A DNA stretch of 46,059 nucleotides from the NCBI RefSeq assembly GCF_902489635.1, contig NZ_CABUAN010000015.1, positions 1 to 46,059 of the forward strand, in the 5' to 3' direction. The position numbers were made by a program, and so were the translations under genes. A model generated the notes under the pieces. That model did no database searches. It was not told where the DNA came from and saw only the letters and a program-made list of their open reading frames with translations. Shown here one piece after another: positions 21,333-28,697 of this stretch; the stretch's first letter is position 1, and each line of letters opens with the position of its first letter. This DNA is from an uncultured Porphyromonas sp. GTDB taxonomy: Bacteria > Bacteroidota > Bacteroidia > Bacteroidales > Porphyromonadaceae.

Positions 21333-22607
21333 TTAAGCGGATTGAGCTGTCGCGTGTTGCTTGGGATGGAAGAGGAGCCAGAAGAGGACTCCTGTGACGA
21401 GCGCATAGCCTGCGAAGATGTACCAGACGGTCGTCCAGGCAGTCACGCCAGCCGTGGTGAAGTGCTCCACGACCCAGCCCGCACCTAGCGAGCCGATCAC
21501 GACACCTAGCCCGTTGGTCATCAGGAGGAAGAGTCCCTGAGCACTGGCACGCATCGAGGGCGAGACAGACTGATCGACAAACATGGAGCCTGAGATGTTG
21601 AAGAAGTCAAACGCCATACCATATACCACCATCGAGAGAATGAGTGCGATGAAGCCCGGCATCCCGGGGTCGCCTAGGCCAAAGAGTCCGAAGCGTAGGA
21701 ACCACGCAGCGAAGCTCATCGTCATCACGCCCTTGATGCCAAAGCGCTTTAAGAAGAATGGGATCGCGAGGATAAAGAGCGTCTCCGAGATCTGAGAGAG
21801 TGATAGTAGGATGTTCGGATACTTGACCGCAAAGCTATCGGCGTACTCAGCGGCCCCCTTGAAGTGGTCGAGGTACATATTGCCGTAAGCATTGGTCACC
21901 TGTAGCGCTGCACCGAGGAGTATGCAGAAGGTAAAGAAGACCGCCATCTGCCGATTCTTAAAGAGCACCAGAGCGTCCAGTCCTAGGATGGATAGGAGCG
22001 AGCGACGTCCCTCCTGAGCCTTCTTGACTCCGTGAGGTACTGCAGGAAGTGTCCAGGCGTAGATCGCTAGGGCGATGGCGGCGAAGGCTCCGAGGTTGAA
22101 CTGCATCGGGCTGTCCATCCACTTAAATAGGTTGACCAGCCACATCGCCACGATGAAGCCGATGGTACCCCAGACACGTATCGGGGGAAAGTCCTTGACA
22201 ATGTCTGCCTGCACCGTGCCGAGCGCATGATAGGCGACCGTGTTGGAGAGCGATAGGGTAGGCATGAAGAAGAGGTTGACCCCAAAGATGACCAGCCAGG
22301 TAGTCGCAAAGGACGTCCCCACAGGTAAGCAGCCGACAGCGATCAGACAGGCTCCCGTGAGCAGATGGCAGATCGAGAGCAGTCGCTCGGCACCGATCCA
22401 CCGGTCAGCAATGATACCCGTCAGTGCGGGCGTGATGATTGCTGCAAAGCCCGCCGTGGCAAAGAGTCCGCCGACCTCCTGCCCGTCGTACTGCATCACA
22501 TTGCCCATGTAGCGACCCATCGAGATGAGCCATGCCCCCCAGATGAAGAACTGGAGGAAGTTCATGACGATCAGTTTGAGCTTGATCTGTTCTTTTTCTT
22601 TAGTCAT
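21333..22607 (-). CDS. Nucleoside:H+ symporter (NupG/XapB-like MFS transporter)
   Basis: This 424-residue MFS transporter has about 12 hydrophobic segments. The N-terminus KLIVMNFLQFFIWGAWLISMGRYM and the GIIADRWIGAERLL loop are typical of the nucleoside:H+ symporter (NHS) family. It should import purine or pyrimidine nucleosides across the inner membrane. It lies 32 bases after the DUF4270 gene and 31 before mlaE, so it may share their transcript. Confidence 0.9.
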   Translation of the reverse strand: MTKEKEQIKLKLIVMNFLQFFIWGAWLISMGRYMGNVMQYDGQEVGGLFATAGFAAIITPALTGIIADRWIGAERLLSICHLLTGACLIAVGCLPVGTSFATTWLVIFGVNLFFMPTLSLSNTVAYHALGTVQADIVKDFPPIRVWGTIGFIVAMWLVNLFKWMDSPMQFNLGAFAAIALAIYAWTLPAVPHGVKKAQEGRRSLLSILGLDALVLFKNRQMAVFFTFCILLGAALQVTNAYGNMYLDHFKGAAEYADSFAVKYPNILLSLSQISETLFILAIPFFLKRFGIKGVMTMSFAAWFLRFGLFGLGDPGMPGFIALILSMVVYGMAFDFFNISGSMFVDQSVSPSMRASAQGLFLLMTNGLGVVIGSLGAGWVVEHFTTAGVTAWTTVWYIFAGYALVTGVLFWLLFHPKQHATAQSA

Positions 22608-22639
22608 ACCTTTTGTCGCTAATGTGCTTCCTCTCAGGT

Positions 22640-24070
22640 CTATCTCCGATTATAAAAGCCAGTCCCGATGACTCCCAGTTTGAAGCCCTTGTCACCCCAC
22701 TTGAGCTGTACGGCTGAGGGGTAGAGCAGGTTGGTGATAGCAACCGTCTGGCCAGACGAGCTAGGTGTCGATGCTATCTCTGTAGTTACGGGGATCAGGA
22801 GTAGCTCCAAGTCTCTTGTCACACGATGATTGCCGTCCGCATCGGTCTCCATATTGCCTCGCATGTGCGCCTCAATGAGGTGACTGATATTGTTAAAGGT
22901 GTAGTTGCGCTCCAAGACGCTGTAACGCCCAGACACAAAGGATGTAGAGGCGACCCGGGGGTCGTTGATACTCTTAGCAAAGAAGTGCGCCACGCTATCC
23001 TGCGGTATCAGAAGTAGCTGAGGGGGCGGGTTGAAGTGCGTGTCTACGTTGGGAACATCTACCGATACCTGTAGCTTGCCTTCATTTATGACCCATCCGA
23101 AGCCTTCTTTATCCTTGCTCATCGCCTCATACTGGTGGAGCAGTCGGCTGAGCTCCTCCTTGCTACAGGTGAGCTTGGTGACGACTCCAGCGGGTGACTT
23201 GATATAGGTCTTGCCATCAGGCGAAGGCTTGAGTAACTCCTCGATGTGGCTGTGCTTGAGACTATTCAGTGCGTAGAGGCTCTTGTTACTGCTAAAGATC
23301 TCCCACCCAGGTTTGTAGACTGTCGAGTCTTCACCCTTGGAGGACTTTTGTGTCGTCTCAAAGGTGTAGAAGATGCGGAGAGCCGTCGAGTAGATCGAGA
23401 GGATATGCCCGGTACCCGTCGTCGAGGTGACGTAGAGACCACGGAGTAGATTGGACTCAAAAGCTTCTTGGGAGGCAAACCACTCGGGATGCTCACGCGA
23501 AGCCTTTAGAAAACGCTCTCCCAGCTCGTTGGGTACCCGTACTACAAGGCCTTTGACACCCGCCGTATCGGAGGGCTGGTAAGTCAGCTCACCGAGCAGC
23601 TTAGCCCCTCGCGTGTAGGGCGTCAGATCGTCGACCGAGTAGCGACTCTTAGGCAGAGGCTGTGTGATTTCATAGACCTGCGCCTTGCCCCATGTGGTGG
23701 TGTCGCCTACGGCACTTAGGTAAGAGAGCTCGATAGTAACCGAGTCGATACGATCCTTGATAGGCTTCTGTGTAAAGGTGAAGCCCGGTGCGCACTGTAG
23801 CCGACTGATGTAGCACGCCTCAAAGTCTCCAAAGACGGGATCTGAGATCTGCCCCAATAGCGAGATAGCACTACGACTATATATAGAGTCTAGAGGTATC
23901 GTCTCAGCACGAAAGCGTAGCGAGTCTCCCCGAGCCGTCACGAGGTCTCGCTCAGGTCGCAGACTCCCCCCGAGGGTGGAGTAGTCATCGTTGCAAGAGG
24001 TCAGTCCTAAGGCGCATAAGATGCAGATCAGGAGTGGTATCTGGAGGGTTTTTATTATAGTCCGATTCAT
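22640..24070 (-). CDS. DUF4270 family lipoprotein
   Basis: This 476-residue Bacteroidota lipoprotein has lipobox LTSC with Cys26, followed by N-D-D. That acidic run right after the Cys resembles a surface lipoprotein export signal, although it is short. The family signature follows at residues 28-80 (STLGGSLRP...AETIPLDSIYSRSAISLLGQISDPVFGDFEACYISRLQC). The remainder is beta-rich. Family function is unknown. It is the first gene of the possible seven-gene transcription unit ending at 17163, with a -7 box and leader hairpin upstream. Confidence 0.87.
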   Translation of the reverse strand: MNRTIIKTLQIPLLICILCALGLTSCNDDYSTLGGSLRPERDLVTARGDSLRFRAETIPLDSIYSRSAISLLGQISDPVFGDFEACYISRLQCAPGFTFTQKPIKDRIDSVTIELSYLSAVGDTTTWGKAQVYEITQPLPKSRYSVDDLTPYTRGAKLLGELTYQPSDTAGVKGLVVRVPNELGERFLKASREHPEWFASQEAFESNLLRGLYVTSTTGTGHILSIYSTALRIFYTFETTQKSSKGEDSTVYKPGWEIFSSNKSLYALNSLKHSHIEELLKPSPDGKTYIKSPAGVVTKLTCSKEELSRLLHQYEAMSKDKEGFGWVINEGKLQVSVDVPNVDTHFNPPPQLLLIPQDSVAHFFAKSINDPRVASTSFVSGRYSVLERNYTFNNISHLIEAHMRGNMETDADGNHRVTRDLELLLIPVTTEIASTPSSSGQTVAITNLLYPSAVQLKWGDKGFKLGVIGTGFYNRR

Positions 24071-24089
24071 AGATTCAGTCTAAGTGTCG

Positions 24090-24141
24090 GGTGCTGTGCC
24101 GACAGTCTCGGTAGATGAGCTAGAGACTTCTCGACAGCACC
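24090..24141 (-). promoter_or_regulatory. Long leader hairpin upstream of the DUF4270 gene
   Basis: Outer arms GGTGCTGT and ACAGCACC and inner CAGTCTC/GAGACTT lie between the promoter and the start codon. The pairing is broken by small bulges. It could stabilise or regulate the leader. It also resembles the GAGACTGTTG family only loosely. Confidence 0.4.
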
Positions 24142-24159
24142 TAACATGTAATCTAGCTC

Positions 24160-24167
24160 CAAAGGTA
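24160..24167 (-). promoter_or_regulatory. Bacteroidota -7 box for the DUF4270 operon
   Basis: TACCTTTG on the minus strand, about 90 bases before the DUF4270 ATG. Confidence 0.6.
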
Positions 24168-24318
24168 AGGAAAAAAACGATTTGACCGCATATTCCTATC
24201 ATTCGCCACAGGGCTGACGCGCTATCTACAATGAGTTCATCGGCCTCGCCTCTCCTTGCTGGTCGCTCATGTGTAGCTCCCGACAGAGCGATTATAATGC
24301 ATCAGCCGTGAGTGGTCA

Positions 24319-24640
24319 AATTCAACGCTGGTTCGCTACAATAATTTAGACTCGACTACATATCCAAACGGCGCGATGTCGGGTAAAAGTGATTTCCACG
24401 TGGATATTCCGAAATATCCACGTGGAGATTTTTTATTTCCCAGGTAGGAAATAAAAAATTCCTCGGAGGAATCAAATGAAACTTCGGAGGAAATGAATGA
24501 CGCCCACGTGGAAAATAAAAAATATCCACGTGGAGATTTGAGATTTTCCACGTGGATATTCGAGAAAGAAGGGAATCGGACGAATTTCCCTGTAGAGATA
24601 TGTAATTAGTGGTTAGTGGGTAGAGGTTAGAGGGCAGGGC
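24319..24640. repeat. Dispersed composite repeat, copy 2 (longest)
   Basis: A left flank of ~70 bases (AATTCAACGC...ACAATAATTTAGA...GTCGGGTAAAAGTG) matches 37057-37127. Then comes an array of imperfect palindromes at 24392-24559; most centres are 22 bp apart, with one 20-bp step (ATTTCCACGTGGATAT, ATATCCACGTGGAGAT, TTTCCCAGGTAGGAAA, ATTCCTCGGAGGAAT...). A conserved right flank (CGAGAAAG...GATATGTAA) and a few heptamer units (24605-24632) follow. A 15-bp perfect AT palindrome lies just beyond at 24646-24660. Confidence 0.85.
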
Positions 24641-24707
24641 TGACACATTATAATATAATGACCTCATCTATGCCTCCCTCCTGAAGGGGGCAGAAGGGGC
24701 CTCGCGG

Positions 24708-25742
24708 TTAGTCTAGTCGAGGCTTGACCCAGCCATCTAGGCGCGAGGTGAAGTGCAGCCCCGGCATAGCCCGCTCAGGGTGATCTACTTGTAGCGAGCT
24801 CAGTAGCGTATAGCTCGTAGCGTCTAGCGCATAGTAGCTCGTGGCATCGGCAGTGGAGACCTTGAGGGTGTAGCTGTCTAGGTCGTTGCCGATGATGGTG
24901 AGATCCTCACGGAGTGGGTCCCACGAGGGTATCTCAAGGCGACAGGGGCGATAGCCCTCACGCTCGATCAGATAGAGCTGATGGTCTCGGGTAGAGACGA
25001 GACCGATATGCCGACGACTAGGCAGCTCCCAGACGAAGGCTTCGGCAGCCTCTACGCCTTCGGGCAGGTCAATAGCCCGCAGGTAGGGCTTGCCCGCCAT
25101 CTGCTTGAGGTGAAAGAGCTTGCCCTGCTGATCAATGAGGAGGTAGCCGTTGTCATACTCCTTTTGTGCAGTCGCATTGCCAGCAACCCGTTGTGCGGGG
25201 AAGGCGAAGCCTTTATCCTGAAAGAGCTTCGTATAGCTAGCACTCTTCGCCTTGTCTAGCTGATTGCTCTGCATATCTACAAATTCGATCGCCTGATCGG
25301 TGATGCGAAAGAGATCTTCGGGCATCTCCAGCTTGACTCTCCGTGAGGCACTCTCCAGGAGGGGGTAGAGCGCTACGGTAGGCGCAGAGAGGGTGCGCGG
25401 TGAGCTGCGAAAGGTGACGCCACTCCGCTGTATAAGCTGTGGGGTCACAGCCTCTCCATAGAGTGTGTCGGGTAGGCGACCATCAGTCAGGAGCTGGCGG
25501 TAGTAGAAGGTGGGGAGCAAGCTGTCGACCTCCTCACGACTATACTGCACGCCCTTACCGCTATGGTAGGTTATCGCTCCCTCATCATGACCTGTGACGA
25601 TGAAGTCGCCTAGTAGCTGACTATAGATAGTGAATGGCTCACGGCTTGCATCGGCTCGGAGGTAGTTGTACCACCAGGGTATCTGCCAGGCGATGAGTAG
25701 TGCTACGGTGATGTATAGGAGTATTGTGGCTATGCGCTTCAT
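24708..25742 (-). CDS. DUF4857 family membrane-anchored protein
   Basis: This 344-residue protein has one N-terminal transmembrane segment (residues ~5-24) and a large extracytoplasmic domain. The layout REPFTIYSQLLGDFIV...ITYHSGKGVQYSREEVDSLLPTFYYRQLLTDGRLPDTLYG is characteristic of DUF4857, a Bacteroidota family usually found next to an ABC transporter pair. Repeated short strands in the second half suggest a beta-propeller-like fold. It is the last gene of the operon starting at 28576 and lies 6 bases after the permease. Function unknown. Confidence 0.75.
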   Translation of the reverse strand: MKRIATILLYITVALLIAWQIPWWYNYLRADASREPFTIYSQLLGDFIVTGHDEGAITYHSGKGVQYSREEVDSLLPTFYYRQLLTDGRLPDTLYGEAVTPQLIQRSGVTFRSSPRTLSAPTVALYPLLESASRRVKLEMPEDLFRITDQAIEFVDMQSNQLDKAKSASYTKLFQDKGFAFPAQRVAGNATAQKEYDNGYLLIDQQGKLFHLKQMAGKPYLRAIDLPEGVEAAEAFVWELPSRRHIGLVSTRDHQLYLIEREGYRPCRLEIPSWDPLREDLTIIGNDLDSYTLKVSTADATSYYALDATSYTLLSSLQVDHPERAMPGLHFTSRLDGWVKPRLD

Positions 25743-25748
25743 AATATT

Positions 25749-26420
25749 CTAGTCTTGTCTCCCCTCTTTGAAGCGGCTCACGGAGAGCCACACGAGTGTC
25801 GAGGAGAGGATGGTGTAGATAAGTAGCGTGGGCAGGAAGGGTGCGTAAGCTCCTGCCGTGGGTGAGATAAAGCAGAGACGCATCAGGAGTACAGCGATGA
25901 GGGTGTAGAGGATGCGTCTGCGCCAAGTGGGCTCTAGGAGTATCCAGCTCATGAGGAGGTAGCCGAGGAAGCCGGCCAAGATCCACGGCAATGTGGCGGA
26001 GAGGACGTAGGCGAGGAGTTCGTAAGCTAGGACTCCTTGCAGTCCGATGAAGAGGACACCTATATATAATAGGGTATGCCACAGCAGTAACGTCACCCCG
26101 CAGGCGAGCATCTGGTAGGTCGAGCGGAGCGGTGACTGAGGTAGGTGCAGGGTGAGCTTGAGACTACGACGAGAGAGCTCTGGCGCAAACTGAGCGATGG
26201 CGCAGAGCAAGCCTAGTATGAGCGGTACGTAGCGCATACTCTCTACGAAGACTACTCCCTTCTGTATCATCACGAGCCAGATATGGTCAGCACCTTGTAG
26301 TGCGATGGCTCGGTGTATGCGTATGACGCCGTAGAGCGGTACGGCCAGTGCGACAAGTGTCGATAGCAGTGCGTATAGTCGGAGCTTGAGCCACTCCTTA
26401 TATATTATAGAGGCAAACAT
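25749..26420 (-). CDS. ABC transporter permease (ABC-2-like)
   Basis: This 223-residue protein has about six hydrophobic segments (residues ~15-35, 58-78, 100-125, 128-155, 165-180, 190-215). A conserved cytoplasmic FAPELSRRSLKLTLHLPQSPLRSTYQM stretch lies between TM2 and TM3, as in short ABC-2 permeases. It is placed 10 bases after the ATPase and 6 before DUF4857, so it is the membrane half of that transporter. The substrate is unknown. Confidence 0.75.
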   Translation of the reverse strand: MFASIIYKEWLKLRLYALLSTLVALAVPLYGVIRIHRAIALQGADHIWLVMIQKGVVFVESMRYVPLILGLLCAIAQFAPELSRRSLKLTLHLPQSPLRSTYQMLACGVTLLLWHTLLYIGVLFIGLQGVLAYELLAYVLSATLPWILAGFLGYLLMSWILLEPTWRRRILYTLIAVLLMRLCFISPTAGAYAPFLPTLLIYTILSSTLVWLSVSRFKEGRQD

Positions 26421-26430
26421 ATAGATAGCG

Positions 26431-27315
26431 TTAGTACTTACCGGTGAGTCCTATGAAGGCATCCTCGAGCGTCGTCTCGTGTGCTGTGAGATCTTGGTAG
26501 GGGACGCCAGCCTGAGTGAGTCGCTCGGCGACCTCTAGCAGTGGAAGGAATGAGTAGCACTCCCCACGTCTGTGGTGCGCCTCAAAGTGGTACAGCCCGT
26601 TGATCTCAGGGAGAGGACGATCGTCTGTGAGGGTGCATCTGTAGAGTCGCCCCTCGTCTAGTATCTCAGCAACGGGTCGCTGCAGGAGTATAGAGCCGTA
26701 GTCCATGATGATGCAGTCATCGATCAGGCGCTCCATATCCTGGATGATGTGGGAGGTGAGGAAGATCGTGGTACCCTGCTCCTTGGCATAATGATGCAGG
26801 TAGTCCACAAAGAGCCTCCGATAGCCTGGGTCTAGTCCCATCGAGAAGTCGTCGAGGATGAGGACTTTGGGGTTTTGCGCTAGGAGCAGTCCGAGAGCGA
26901 CCTGTGAGCGCTGACCACAAGACATACGACTGAGGTGCTGTCTCTCGGTGACCTTGAGTAGCTCCATCAGCTCGTAGTAAGCCTCTCTGCGCCACTTGGG
27001 GTAAAAGGGAGCGTAAAAGTGCTCTATCTGCCGTATAGTCATAAAGCTATACTGAACGTGCCCCTCGATGAGCAGCCCGATATCTTGTCTCAATCGATCA
27101 GGCATACGGGTTATGTCTTCGCCAAGGATGCGACAGACGCCCGACTTGGGGCGGAGGAAGCCACTGAGTATATTGATTGTGGTGGTCTTGCCGGTACCGT
27201 TCTTGCCAAGCAGACCGAGGATGCGACCACGAGGCACGGCAAAGGAAAGATCACGGTAGATCAGTCGCTTGCCGTAGTAGTGAGTCAAGTTGTGACACTC
27301 GATTAAGTTGTCCAT
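26431..27315 (-). CDS. ABC transporter ATP-binding protein with altered Walker B
   Basis: This 294-residue ABC ATPase has Walker A GKNGTGKT at residues 37-44, a signature MSCGQRSQVALGLLLAQNPK, and Walker B VLILDDFSMGLDP. The catalytic Glu expected after the Walker B Asp is Asp156 here, and the signature has SCGQ where SGGQ is typical. The H-loop LTSHIIQDME is intact. It should energise the permease encoded next. It follows the PepSY gene after 67 bases. Confidence 0.87.
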   Translation of the reverse strand: MDNLIECHNLTHYYGKRLIYRDLSFAVPRGRILGLLGKNGTGKTTTINILSGFLRPKSGVCRILGEDITRMPDRLRQDIGLLIEGHVQYSFMTIRQIEHFYAPFYPKWRREAYYELMELLKVTERQHLSRMSCGQRSQVALGLLLAQNPKVLILDDFSMGLDPGYRRLFVDYLHHYAKEQGTTIFLTSHIIQDMERLIDDCIIMDYGSILLQRPVAEILDEGRLYRCTLTDDRPLPEINGLYHFEAHHRRGECYSFLPLLEVAERLTQAGVPYQDLTAHETTLEDAFIGLTGKY

Positions 27316-27382
27316 GTTAGTTAAGTGGTATATAAGGGGAGGGTGTGGCTACTCTTTAGGCAGTAGTGAATGCTACTTGTCC

Positions 27383-27964
27383 TTATAGGAAAAGGAAGAG
27401 TAGTGGTACCGCCAGCCCGATCAAGAGAAGGATGCCTCCACGACCTATGAGTCCGCGTCTCCCCGGCACGATGAGTAGTCCCGTGAGGGTGATGAGGATA
27501 AGCCCGATGGCTAGCACATCAGCGACGATCGTCCACCAGCGCCCTGGGTTGTAGTGCAGTTGTGTCATAGAGCTGATGAGCGGGCGTCGCTCGATCGACT
27601 CGTAGACGGCTACCCCCGTTGAGGTATCGAGGAGTAGGGTGGCACGTCCCTTGAGGAAGACTTTGAGCGTGTGATCGTCAGGGTAGTAGTGCCTGGTATA
27701 GCTACCCGACAGGTCTATCTCGTCTAGGAGCTTACGGACGGCAGATGCGTCAAGGCGTCCAGCAGCTTGTAGCTCTTCTAGCGGGATCTGATACTCCCGC
27801 TGGGTGATGATGTAGTGTGGATTGATCGAGTCTCGGTGGTTCATGTAGAGACCCGATAGAGCATAGATGAATATAAGTGCAGCAAGTAGGAAGGATAGGT
27901 CGCGGTGTAGTAATCTACTCCAGCGACGCACGCTCCTACCTACTTTCTTGAAGTTTACTTTCAT
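27383..27964 (-). CDS. PepSY-associated transmembrane protein
   Basis: This 193-residue inner-membrane protein begins with a basic segment WSRLLHRDLSFLLAALIFIYALSGLYMNH (TM1, residues ~21-41). A periplasmic PepSY-like domain (residues ~50-135) follows, then LHYNPGRWWTIVADVLAIGLILITLTGLLIV (TM2) and a final hydrophobic segment. Conserved histidines at both TM ends (LHRDLS, LHYNPG) are typical of PepSY_TM proteins, some of which act as reductases in iron uptake. It lies 24 bases after the OB-fold lipoprotein gene. A role in metal or heme handling is inference. Confidence 0.82.
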   Translation of the reverse strand: MKVNFKKVGRSVRRWSRLLHRDLSFLLAALIFIYALSGLYMNHRDSINPHYIITQREYQIPLEELQAAGRLDASAVRKLLDEIDLSGSYTRHYYPDDHTLKVFLKGRATLLLDTSTGVAVYESIERRPLISSMTQLHYNPGRWWTIVADVLAIGLILITLTGLLIVPGRRGLIGRGGILLLIGLAVPLLFLFL

Positions 27965-27988
27965 AGAGTCTTGTCAGTTCCAGATGGA

Positions 27989-28576
27989 TTACTGCTGCTC
28001 TATCTGATAGCTTGTAGCATCGATGTGATAAAAGGAGAGGTATGCCTTGCCCTCCTGAGCTTCGCGCTCAGCGATCTGCTTGCGAAAGTCTGCGATACGA
28101 GACTCCGGTGTGTCGGCCGTTTCGCCACGAGCCTTCTTTTCGTTGGCGCAGCCTGCCTTGCCCTCGCCATGCTCTTTGGCGGCTTGAGCTTTGAGCTGCT
28201 CCTCCCAGTTTTGCAGATAAGCCTCGTCGATACGATCCTCGACAAGCTGTCCTGTGACGGTGACTATACTGTTGATACACTCCTGGGCAAAGGCACCCAT
28301 CTCCTCACTAGCCTCAGCGCGGATCACCTTGGTGTCGTCACTGCCCATGAGGAAGGCTTTCTTAGCACCATGCTTGCAGAGGTGGGTGCAGATGCCCTGC
28401 ACGGTAACCGTCTGACCGACGAGACTATCGGCAGAGGCGAGGAGTGCGTCCACCTCCATGTAGGTCGGAGCCTCCGTCTCTGTGGTTGCTGTCTGATTTT
28501 GCTTTTGCTTATTGCACCCGATGAGGGCGATGGCGAGTAGTGCTGTGAGAAGCACGAGAGATAGTTTATTGTTCAT
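27989..28576 (-). CDS. Small lipoprotein with OB-fold and CxxxC-like motif
   Basis: This 195-residue lipoprotein has lipobox ALIGC with Cys21. Residues ~40-115 look like an OB-fold (VGQTVTVQGICTHLCKHGAKKAFLMGSDDTKVIRAEA...INSIVTVTGQLVEDRID). Within it, C-T-H-L-C-K-H could bind a metal or heme; this is inference. A charged helical C-terminal half follows. It is the first gene of a five-gene operon (PepSY, ATPase, permease, DUF4857). Similar lipoproteins occur beside PepSY/TonB genes in other Bacteroidales. Confidence 0.72.
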   Translation of the reverse strand: MNNKLSLVLLTALLAIALIGCNKQKQNQTATTETEAPTYMEVDALLASADSLVGQTVTVQGICTHLCKHGAKKAFLMGSDDTKVIRAEASEEMGAFAQECINSIVTVTGQLVEDRIDEAYLQNWEEQLKAQAAKEHGEGKAGCANEKKARGETADTPESRIADFRKQIAEREAQEGKAYLSFYHIDATSYQIEQQ

Positions 28577-28615
28577 ACTGTGTTGATGTGATGACTGTGT
28601 TTTGAGATAATAGGG

Positions 28616-28635
28616 TGTGAAGTGCGAGCTTCACA
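28616..28635. promoter_or_regulatory. Perfect inverted repeat upstream of the OB-fold lipoprotein operon
   Basis: TGTGAAG-N6-CTTCACA (7-bp perfect arms) lies 40 bases before the lipoprotein ATG and 20 bases from the next operon's terminator. The size and position fit a dimeric regulator site. No family is assigned. Confidence 0.4.
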
Positions 28636-28655
28636 GATTTGCTTATAAAAGAGGA

Positions 28656-28691
28656 TAGTCCCTCTCCTCTACATAGAGAGAAGAGGGACTA
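28656..28691 (-). terminator. Terminator of the TonB/DUF6850 operon
   Basis: A perfect 10-bp stem TAGTCCCTCT/AGAGGGACTA with further inner pairing is followed on the minus strand by TCCTCTTTTAT. It begins 7 bases after the T9SS protein stop and separates this operon from the next. Confidence 0.65.
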
Positions 28692-28697
28692 AACAGA

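Larger units (their letters stand above)
24071..24707. other. 637-bp gene-free stretch
   Basis: It holds the DUF4270 leader and promoter (to ~24180), about 140 bases with no recognised feature (24180-24318), and then a full copy of the dispersed composite repeat. Overlapping open frames with SPRGYF- or LHVDI-like repeats come from the 22-bp array and are not genes. Confidence 0.75.

Noticed and set aside
24392..24559. CRISPR-like array
   Set aside because: The regular 22-bp period recalls a CRISPR, but units are degenerate palindromes with 6-bp A/T-rich spacers; there are no unique 30-bp spacers, leader or cas genes.
24336..24667. Two overlapping minus-strand open frames with SPRGYF and LHVDI repeats
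   Set aside because: These come from the 22-bp palindrome array. The sequence is explained by the repeat on DNA level, and both frames overlap each other.
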